Assembly: GCA_907165065.1 (NCBI GenBank)
Contig: OU015523.1
Span: forward strand, 121,902,523-121,966,522
Direction: 5' to 3'
Origin: Caprimulgus europaeus
Taxonomy: Eukaryota > Chordata > Aves > Caprimulgiformes > Caprimulgidae
Length of the DNA stretch: 64,000 nt
The notes beneath the pieces are model-generated. The model saw nothing but the letters and a program-made list of their open reading frames with translations, was not told the origin of the DNA and did no database searches. A program made the translations under genes and the position numbers. Within the stretch, counting starts at the first letter, position 1, and each line of letters opens with the position of its first letter. Shown piece by piece: positions 10,552-25,725 of the stretch.

Positions 10552-10733
10552 CCATAGAATCAGGAATTGGTTTGGGTTGGAAAGGACCTTCAAAGCTCAT
10601 CCACTCCAACCCCCCTGCCATGAGTGCATGGTGCCGCCTCATGTGGAGCTTCTGGTCCCCCAGCACCCCAAGTCCTTCTCCTCAGGGCTGCTCTCCAGCC
10701 ATTCTCCACCCAGCCTGGATTTGTGCTTGGATC
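10552..10733 (-). repeat. CR1 LINE fragment with large internal deletion
   Basis: The plus strand begins with the CR1 3' end (TTGGTTTGGGTTGGAAAGGA to CCAACCCCCCTGCCATGAGT) and jumps at about 10618-10630 to the far upstream segment GCATGGTGCCGCCTCATGTG through CCCAGCCTGGATTTGTGCTT. The ~500 or more bases that separate these in the copy at 56414-57146 are missing. Confidence 0.88.
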
Positions 10734-11324
10734 ATCTTGGGTTCCAGCTCATGGAGATGGGTTCTCTCTGGATTCCTGTCTTGCATGTCCGAGTTCTCAA
10801 ATCCTATGACCAAGTCAGAGGATACAATCACTATTTTCATGAGTTTTCACTCCCATCTTCCATTTTATTCCTAGTCACAGGCACTGGGGACGGGGGAGCA
10901 GGCTGGCTTTTTAGTTTAAATGTATTAATGCGAAAGTGTGAAGGCTCAGAGATGCTTGGCTGTGCAAAACACTGCCTGATGTCCCTTAAAAAAGCTGCTC
11001 ATGTCGTGTTTGGTGTGTCTGTGAGCTGCTTTATGGCCTGTTTCTCCTGGCTGCCAGCTCCTGTGTGCTGCTTCACAAAGATAAGAGCTGGGGAGAGACC
11101 CGCTGGGCGGTGGAGCAGCTGGGGTGGAATCTGCCTGGCAGCCAGCCCAGCCACGGCTCTGCTTTCATGAGAACCTCAGGGTGGGAGCTCACTGCCTACT
11201 GGGAGATCATTTTCCTGGTGGGAGGCAGAGAAGTGGTGTAGGGGAGAAATTCTGCCCTATAAAAGTACATTCCCAGGATTTTGGGCAATGAGCCTGTAAT
11301 TTAAAAAAAAAAAAATAATAATTT

Positions 11325-11705
11325 ATGGCTTTAGCTGAGAGCAATGATTTAATAAAAGACACTGAGCTCTGGTTGAATTTTTTGATGAATCAGTCCCAGC
11401 TGTTTCCAGCAATTTCAGGCACTGAGAAGGAAATTGGGCTGTCAGGGACTGGAGCAGCCCAAGTGGAGCAGATGCTTTTGTGGGAAGTGACAAAGCCGAT
11501 TCGGGAAGCTGCGACCAGAGCAGTAATCGAAGATCCAGACGGAAAAGACTTGCAGTGGATTATCTCCTTGTTGACACCACAATTTGTACAGATGGTAGCA
11601 AAACTGAGAGAAAAAATCCATTTTTTTTTTGTATGCTTGCAGCTCCCCATTTTGGAAGTGGAATCTTCTGTATCCTCCCGGGTGCCAAATGAAAGGAACA
11701 ATTAA
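11325..11705 (+). other. Unrecognised open frame, coding status doubtful
   Basis: A 126-codon frame from ATG to TAA in intergenic DNA. The composition is not extreme and the predicted protein has stretches such as EKEIGLSGTGAAQVEQMLLW that look protein-like, but I recognise no family. Both strands and other frames are also open in the middle. It follows an A13 run at about 11301. It may be a chance frame or a remnant of an old element or exon. Confidence 0.15.
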
Positions 11706-12843
11706 GAAGCTGCAGCACAAAGCTGGTGGGTAGGAAAAACCTCTGAAAGTCACCTGGCAGCACCAAAGGGCTGTGCTCCTCTCATGCTTTTTTGGGAGAT
11801 CAAAACACCTAGGCACCAGGGTGAGGAGCTCACTGTATTCTTCTCAAATGCAGGACCTGAGCTGAGCAGTTTTATTCAATGTGGCTTCATCATTAATGTG
11901 AAAATATATATTTTTAAAATAGGAAAAAATAAACTGGAGGTGAAAGATGAGGCGTTTGCTCAACTTCTCACAGCGTAACACGCACGCTGCAGTACTTCAG
12001 AAACTGGAATTGTCCTCTCAGGAAAAGTCTTACCAAGCCTCTGCCTATTGTAAGGCCCAAAAATTCATGAAATATAATGCAAATATATAACTGTGATCAA
12101 AAGAATCAAACCACCTCTGCTATAAGATAAAGACATTTAACACAAGAAGTCTTCACGCTCTGCAGCTTGGTAGGAACTGGTTCTACCAGCATTCCCTTGG
12201 GGTGACGACAGCCTTCTGGGTCAGTGGTGCCCCTTCTTCACACCACGTTGCTTGCTGGGAACACCACTGCAGCAGTTTGGGTGAGCATTGTACTGGCTGC
12301 TGTGCCAGAGAACTTAGATCCAGCTGGGAAAGGCAGTTTTTGCTCCTTTAGATAAGATGTTGCCTCAAATACAGCCACGGTAACAGAAAATATTGCTGTA
12401 ATTAGGAGATTGCAAAAGAAAACTTTCCAGTACTCACTTTCTCTTTGCTTTTACACCACGTTGTATTTTATCAGATAAAAGATTTTAAACAATTACTAGA
12501 GTAAATAAGCAGAAAAAAGTACATTTTGTGAAGGGTTATTTTTGGGTCTTGGGAAAATCGTCGTGTTCTCAAACCAATCGAAGCCTCTCTGCTGTTACTG
12601 GGAGGGCTCCGAGCGCCTCTGGGCTTGTAGAGCCACATCCTTGTACTTTCATTAATAGGCACAGATTTAATATGCACTGATCAAGAATTAGTGAGCCTGG
12701 TGGGAGAAACAATCTACAGTAGGTAACTTGTAACTGGCAGTATTAATAGAAGCCCACCAAGAACTGCAGCTAAGAGATGCTTTTCAATTTTCAGTATAAT
12801 AATAGGCTTGTTGGCACAATGGTGAAATCATCAGATGATGGTG

Positions 12844-13318
12844 ACAAGAAAGACACAGACCTGTTAGAATGAGCCCAGAGGCCACAAGGGTGATGCCAGG
12901 GCTGGAGCAGCTCTGCTGTGAGGACAGGCTGAGAGAGTTGGGGCTGTTCAGCCTGGAGAAGAGAAGGCTCCAGGGACACCTTCTAGTGGCCTTCCAGTAC
13001 CTGAAGGGGCTCCAGGAAGGCTGGGGAGGGACTTTGGCCAAGGGCAGGGAGTGACAGAACAAGGGGTGATGGCTTGAAAGTGGCAGAGGGGAGATGGAGA
13101 TGAGATGTGAGGAACAAATTGGTGTGAGGGTGGTGAGACAGTGTCCCAGGTTGGCCAGGGAAGCTGTGGCTGCTCCTCCCTAGAAGTGTTCTCAGCCAGG
13201 TTGGATGAGGCTTTGAGCAACCTGGTCTAGTGGAAGGTGTCCCTGCTGATGGCAGGGGGGTTGGGACTGGATGAGCTTTAAGGTCCCTTCCAACTCAAAC
13301 CAGTCTGTGGTTCTATGA
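12844..13318 (+). repeat. CR1 LINE 3' fragment
   Basis: Starts at CAAGAAAGACACAGACCTGT (CR1 ORF2 end) and continues through GCTGGAGCAGCTCTGCTGTG, GGGCTGTTCAGCCTGGAGAA and the shared tail to CCAGTCTGTGGTTCTATG. Confidence 0.93.
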
Positions 13319-13640
13319 CATGTGAGAATTCTCCCATCCCTCCCCAGCTTGCTAGCAGCAATTTAGTCTGATTTCCTGAAGATCAACATTTTATGTTGCA
13401 AACTCAAGTTTTGTGACCCATGCAGGGAATTTTGAATAGATATGTATTGCACAACTCAATCCTCACAATTCCCAATTAATAGGAAAATTCTTTAAGGCTT
13501 AGATTTTAAATTTATTCCCTGTAGATTTTTTTTTCCCTTTTTCCAGGTTCAATGTAAAACTGAAAAGTGCTAAATTATGTGAAACATCACAAACAGATCT
13601 GCATAGCCAATATCCTGAGTGAAGTCGCCAGCAGGAGGCA

Positions 13641-14125
13641 AAGTTGTATATTCTGGGTTTGGTTTTTATTTTATTTTATGTTTAACTTATTTATACAGTG
13701 GTAGCAAAGTGCTTCTTTATCACTGCTGCATATCTACCACTTGGTTGTACCCAACAGCTATTTTATGGCTACGTTCCAACAGCCAATAATGTAATTTCCA
13801 GCTATTTCCTAATAAAAGCATTCACAACCTATTATCTTCATTTAGCCAACAGGTGAAAAGTTAAATAACCAGAATATAGAGAGTCTTCAGGGGAAGATCA
13901 GCTCCATCTCAAGCAGGTATGGAAATGGTTCTGATATTAAATGATTTCATTAACAGCTCCCTTTTGCGAGGACTCAATTTGTTTCAGTCCTGAACTAAGA
14001 AACTTGTATTTCAGATCCTCAGCACACAAATGCCTTGGCAGGTGAAGTCCACACTCTGTTGACTGTAATTTGATTCAGCCAAGAGGTGTGTCCATGATTT
14101 GGCTGCACTCAGGAGCTGTAAGGCT
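13641..14125 (-). other. AAMDC: AAMDC 3' UTR (end inferred)
   Basis: Non-coding sequence after the AAMDC stop, leading to minus-strand AATAAA hexamers at 13675-13670 and 13670-13665. The cleavage position is inferred, and a shorter 3' end cannot be excluded. Confidence 0.5.
13665..13675 (-). terminator. Candidate AAMDC polyadenylation signals
   Basis: Two overlapping AATAAA hexamers on the minus strand about 450 bases past the stop codon. They are the best-placed signals I could see. Confidence 0.5.
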
Positions 14126-21468
<7,343 letters not shown>

Positions 21469-22044
21469 TTAATAAAACCAGAAAATTCTGTCCTTGCCCC
21501 AAGGAGCTGGGAAGGAAACGCTGTTACAGACTTTATCCACGTGATTTTGTGACTTCAGAACTGAACTGAAGATCAGCAGATTTGTTGAATTACCAGTCAG
21601 TCCCCTTGGGGATTTTGTGCAGGATTTTGGGCAAATCATTTTACACGCTAAATCTGTACAAGTATTGAGTGCTAAACTTTTAAAACTATCACCAGGGATC
21701 AGGTCCCAGAATATCCTCTCACATCTGGGTTCTGATCTTCTCCCTAAAACATACAATGAAGATGATAATAATTTCCTAAAATATCTGAAGAGATACACTC
21801 TCTGTTTGTCTGCTTTAAAGTGGTAAATGAGGTTAAAAACATCACAAACAAACCAACTCAACAGAAAAGCCATGAACAAAACAACGGCATCACTGTACCA
21901 ATCAAGACTTGCAGAGACCTAAAGGGGACAAGTTTCCTTTCCCTCATCACTCCTCACAGAGGCCAAGTCTCCCTGTGTAGCATCTCAGGAGAGTTAAACA
22001 CCCAAATAACATTATTTTCTAATGTTTGACCCCAATTTTCATGG

Positions 22045-22420
22045 TTTCACCTTAAACCCATTAGTTCTAATCCTTTCTGCTGTGAACAAGAACAGCTTAA
22101 TCTTGGTCTTTTCCACCATCCTTTGTTTTCCTGAGGACTTAACTCTCATTCTTTTTGTCTTTCTTTTAAATAAACTTCACTTCTCTTCAGTCATGTTTTC
22201 TAAATCTCTGCTTATTTTCCTCTTTTTCCCTGGCAGCCAACGATTGTTCCACGCCTTTCTTTGATATCTGTTGCCTAAAACAGAGTGCTCCAGCTGAGAC
22301 CTTATCAGCGCTGCTATAGACCAACTGCTTTTGGTATTCATCACAGCAATTTTTAGATCTGCTATCACAATCACAGCTGGGCTCAGAAAGTGCCACCTCA
22401 TCACACCAGGAAAGCTCCTG
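22045..22420 (-). repeat. Possible ancient, degraded CR1/L3-like remnant
   Basis: Plus-strand CACCTTAAACCCATTAGTTC and AACAGAGTGCTCCAGCTGAG ACCTTATCAG resemble the reverse complement of CR1 segments (the 'capital T...CCAGGTGAGGTCTCACCAG' region), with much more divergence than the young copies. The edges are uncertain. Confidence 0.35.
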
Positions 22421-24755
22421 TCCTCTTCACAGTCCTTCAGTTCCTGCAGTCTGATGGCTGGGGCGATGCTGGCAGCAGGTGACAAGAGAGGAAGCACAGG
22501 GTGACACCCTGGAAATGCATCAAGCAACGCATCTCGAGGGTAAAGTGAACCTTCTGCCCTTCCAGTTCAAAAGGAAGATGGTCTGAAAATCCTTATTGTG
22601 AAGAAAACTGTGTTTCTGCAGTAAAAAGAGCTCTGCTCCTGGCTGATCCAGAAAACCTCGGCAGCAGATCCTTCCACATATGCAGTTTCTCATCCTTTAA
22701 AATTGTTCAAATTCACCAGGAAAAACGGAACAGAGGAACCCTGATGGCATGAATTAAAGAATGAGTGCTCACAAAAGAGATATTTTCAGATTATCAGGCT
22801 CCCAGTCCTGCTGGAAAACTCCCTCCCTGTCTTGCACGTGCTACAGCAAACCACACAGAGCTGCTTCTTCCACGGGAAAACACGGGGCCATTCTGTTCCT
22901 TCTTGCTGCTTTGTGAAGTTCGTGGCACATGTGCCTTACCAAAGAGGAAGCCAGGAAAGCAGCTCTGAGGGAGTGAAACTTGCCTGGATTCATATATTCA
23001 GGATTTTCTCATTACACATCCACAAGGCAATGGATTCAAAACAAAGGTTTACAAGATTATTTTTCCAAAAATCTGCTTGAAGGCAGATTATAGCAGAAGA
23101 AATCACCAGCAGCAGACCCAACACAATGAAATCGACCATCAACTAAAGAGTAAAGGCTGAATAAACCACATAGAAACTTGGTTTTGAAGAATGAAAATAA
23201 TTTTTGCCTGTGCTAGTTTTGAAAAGAAACGGTAGAATTAGACCTGGAGGTTAGAGAAAAGTGAATGAACAATAAAATGATCAGGAATATCAGACTTCCC
23301 AATCCAAATAGTATTGCAAGGCTGGGACTGTACAATCAAACAGGCACAAACTGCAAACAGGAGAGCAAAGGCTTCAAACGGCACAAAAATAATTAAATAG
23401 CAGAAACAAAGAGACAAAACTTAAAGGGCATAAATAGCAATTTGTAATCTAAAACTATTTCCCATAATATTGCCAGAGAACACCAGTGAGGTCAAGTTAT
23501 TGAAATTAATAACAGTATCTTAAATTGGAGTAAAAATGAAGTTTTTAACAGGAACTCTGGACATTCTTGATGCAGAGCATGGTCCAATCAGTAAGGAGTC
23601 GGAAAATATTTTCCCAATAAGCAAGTTGGCTTTTTAATTATTCACTATGACAAAGGTACAGTACCAAAATATACAGTATAAGGTCAAAAGAGACCATGAA
23701 CTGTATGACTCACAAGTATAACCTAAACCAACAATTTCTGTAACTCGCAGCAGCCCAAACACAAAGAAACAAGGAGGAGAAATGGCTCAGGAACCTAAAA
23801 GCAAAGTTATGAGAGTTTAAAGCATAGGAAAGGAAGCAGAAGAGCTTAAAAAGTAGGTAAAATACAACTTTATGCAAGGAGACTGTACTGAAAGAAAGAA
23901 ATGAAGAAGCAGATAAAGATGGCAGAGGAAAAAAATAGCTGAGAATGAAATGGAAGAAACTTGAGACTGAAGTGCAGATAAGCACACCTCCCTTCCCTGA
24001 AGGTTGTTTCAGAGTAGCACCCACCAGCAACAAATAAAACAAAGAAGGTGAACAAGAGCAGCACACCAGAGAGTATTTTATTGACAGACTGCAGACAGAA
24101 AGAACATTTCATAAAATCCAAGGTACAACCTGAGATCAAAGAGGATAAAGGTGAAAGAATAAACTGGCATACGTCAAGTTTCAGGCAGAGCAACTCCTGC
24201 AAGGTAGAAAAAGAGGATGTAGTTCTCCAGCGCTGCCTGGGAGCAGGGTCAAGGGGTGAAGGTGGGCAACTTCCCTGCAGCCGATGCCATTTCAGAAGCG
24301 ATGCAGCAGCTAGAAGAGCAGGTCAGGATTTTAAAAACTTTTTTTTTTTAAATAAAACTTTTTTAAAAAGTAAAAAAAAAAATTAAAACTTTTAAATTTA
24401 AAAGAGCAGGAAGGCAAGTAGAAGGACAGGGTAAGCTTAAATGCACTGGGTAGGGAGGGGAGGCAGATGTCAAGTTTAAGAACCAGGAAAACATTTTTTG
24501 GGAGCTCGGTAATTTAATTTTGCTGGGGAGCTGAGGGAGATGAGTTATTGGGGGGGGCGGGGTCACGGAGAGTGGGGAGCTTGCAAGAGAAGGAAAAGAA
24601 CAGCATTTTTAAAAGGAAAGGAGGAGGAAAGGACAGAGAACCGAGAGAAGCAGCGAGGACAGAGGGATACAACGGCGAACACACGCCGGGGGAGGCGGAC
24701 AGCACAGATCCTCAACCCCCCCCGCCCCCCCACCATCTCCCCTCCCTAGAACAAG

Positions 24756-24778
24756 GCCCCGCCGCCGCCGCCGCCGCC
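24756..24778. repeat. (CCG)n microsatellite
   Basis: About seven consecutive CCG/GCC units inside the CpG island, in AAMDC intron 1. Confidence 0.85.
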
Positions 24779-24839
24779 TCACGCCCCTCTCCCCGCCAAG
24801 AGGGGGAAGCGGCTCGCTCCGCGGAGCGTCTGCCCGGCC

Positions 24840-25090
24840 ACAGGGAGCTGAGGGGGGGCAGGCTGAGGGGGGGGCAGGATGAGGTGGGGGGGGCGCAGGC
24901 TGAGGGGAGATGGGGGAGGCAGAGGGGAGAGGGGGGGAGAGGCGGGGGGGAGAGGCGGGGGGGAGAGGCGGGGGGGAGAGAGGGGCTGAAGTGTGGGGGG
25001 GCGGGGGCGGAGGCTGAGGGGAGAGGCTGAGGAGAGAGGGGGGCTGAAGTGGGGGGGGGGGGGGGGGGGCGGAGGGGGAAGGCTGAGGGA
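24840..25090. repeat. G-run minisatellite with 19-base poly-G
   Basis: About 250 bases of plus-strand runs of four or more G separated by short words (GCTGAGGGG, GAGAGGC). There is a three-copy 13-base unit AGAGGCGGGGGGG at 24938-24976, a repeated GGGGCTGAAGTG word, and an uninterrupted 19-G run at 25051-25069. It lies in AAMDC intron 1 just past its first exon; the G-rich strand is the AAMDC template strand. Confidence 0.9.
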
Positions 25091-25198
25091 CCGCCGCCGC
25101 CCCTCAGACTGAGGGGAACCGTCACGCGCTCCCACTCACCGCCGCACGCGCGACCCTTGCCCCAGCGCGCGCAACCTCCGCCTACCCCGTGAGGAGAG

Positions 25199-25206
25199 GG
25201 GCGGGG
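25199..25206 (+). promoter_or_regulatory. GC box (SP/KLF-type)
   Basis: GGGCGGGG in the divergent promoter. Further GC-box-like words lie at 25317-25326 and 25404-25410. Confidence 0.5.
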
Positions 25207-25228
25207 AGGGAACGCCTGCTACCCTCTC

Positions 25229-25233
25229 ATTGG
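25229..25233 (-). promoter_or_regulatory. CCAAT box (inverted), NF-Y type
   Basis: ATTGG in the context CTCATTGGTCAGCG, a good NF-Y core. About 105 bases upstream of the RSF1 start predicted from the TATA box. Confidence 0.6.
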
Positions 25234-25272
25234 TCAGCGCTATCTGCCGGCCCCTCCCCTCTACCCGCTTTG

Positions 25273-25277
25273 ATTGG
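25273..25277 (-). promoter_or_regulatory. CCAAT box (inverted), NF-Y type
   Basis: ATTGG in the context TTTGATTGGTCAAAC, 44 bases from the first box and about 60 bases upstream of the predicted RSF1 start, the usual NF-Y distance. Confidence 0.65.
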
Positions 25278-25305
25278 TCAAACAAGCTGCCTATCCCCAC
25301 CCGGG

Positions 25306-25314
25306 TATAAATAA
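25306..25314 (+). promoter_or_regulatory. TATA box on the RSF1 side
   Basis: TATAAATAA, a consensus TATA element flanked by GC-rich DNA (CCCGGG on the left, CCCGCC on the right). It predicts an RSF1 start at about 25335-25345. The orientation fits RSF1, not AAMDC. Confidence 0.65.
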
Positions 25315-25335
25315 CCCGCCCCGCCCAACCGCCGC

Positions 25336-25526
25336 TCCGCCTTGTTTTCATTCCCCTCGCCGCACGAGGCGGAGGGGCTGTCGCCTCGCTCCGCTCCCCC
25401 CCCCCGCCCCAGTCCCTCCCCGTCCCGCTGCTGCATTGTGGGATAGTGGCGGCCCGGCTCGGCAGCGCCCCCTCCCTCCCCGCCCCCTCCCCCCTCCCCA
25501 GCTCCTTCTCCATCCTCAGGTCCAAG
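25336..25526 (+). other. RSF1: RSF1 5' UTR (start inferred)
   Basis: Runs from the start predicted by the TATA box to the ATG. C/T-rich with long C runs and no upstream ATG. The reading frame of RSF1 is open back to at least 25446. Confidence 0.55.
25431..25445 (-). promoter_or_regulatory. ZNF143/Staf-like element
   Basis: The minus strand reads TATCCCACAATGCAG, a close match to the ZNF143 core (CCCAnAATGCA). It lies in the RSF1 5' UTR about 95 bases downstream of the predicted start. ZNF143 sites are common at divergent CpG-island promoters. Confidence 0.6.
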
Positions 25527-25534
25527 ATGGCGGC
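25524..25534 (+). promoter_or_regulatory. YY1-like element over the RSF1 start codon
   Basis: AAGATGGCGGC matches the strong YY1 consensus and contains the RSF1 ATG, so the same bases serve as Kozak context (A at -3, G at +4) and a probable YY1 site. Confidence 0.6.
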
Positions 25535-25725
25535 GGCGGCGGCTCCTCCGGCTCCATCTCCGCCTCCCCCTCCTCCGGCAGGCCCGTGCTGCCCGGGATC
25601 GTGGCCGAACTTCGCTGTCGTCTGCTCTTTCCTCGAGCGTTACGGAGCCTTGTTAGACCTGCCCGAGCTGCCCTTCCCCGAGTTGGAGCGTGTCCTACAG
25701 CCGCCGCAGGAGCCTGGAGATCAGG
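25527..25725 (+). CDS. RSF1: RSF1 exon 1 (coding part)
   Basis: ATG in strong context (AAGATGG). It encodes [20 protein letters not shown], then the conserved [13 protein letters not shown] and [14 protein letters not shown], and ends in phase 1 before GTGAGC. I chose this start over the open frame reaching back to a GTG at 25446 because it is the first ATG and human RSF1 also begins with an Ala-rich tract. The Ala/Pro tract is longer in proline than the human one I recall. Confidence 0.93.

Larger units (their letters stand above)
7006..13640. other. Intergenic DNA between convergent INTS4 and AAMDC
   Basis: About 6.6 kb with no recognisable gene. It contains four CR1 fragments and a GAGAA microsatellite. 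An open frame at 11325-11705 is described separately as doubtful. Stretches 7930-10110, 10760-11320 and 11710-12840 show nothing I can name beyond T-runs such as 9177-9203. Confidence 0.7.
25140..25250 (-). other. AAMDC: Presumed non-coding first exon of AAMDC (5' edge uncertain)
   Basis: On the minus strand a consensus donor GTGAGT sits at 25139-25134, preceded by GCGTGCGGCG. The ATG exon begins with a good acceptor 19 bases before the ATG, so an upstream non-coding exon is needed, and this is the best donor in the island. The transcription start is not visible; 25250 is only a guess. Confidence 0.5.

Noticed and set aside
11480-11692. TDGS word as a possible retroviral RNase H remnant
   Set aside because: Four residues in an otherwise unmatched frame are not evidence.
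24048-24386. 112-codon plus-strand frame in AAMDC intron 1, with open minus-strand frames opposite
   Set aside because: No recognisable family, no splice logic with neighbours, A-rich composition.
24712-25135. Pro-rich frames on the minus strand at the island edge
   Set aside because: They translate the G-run minisatellite and have no domain or start context.
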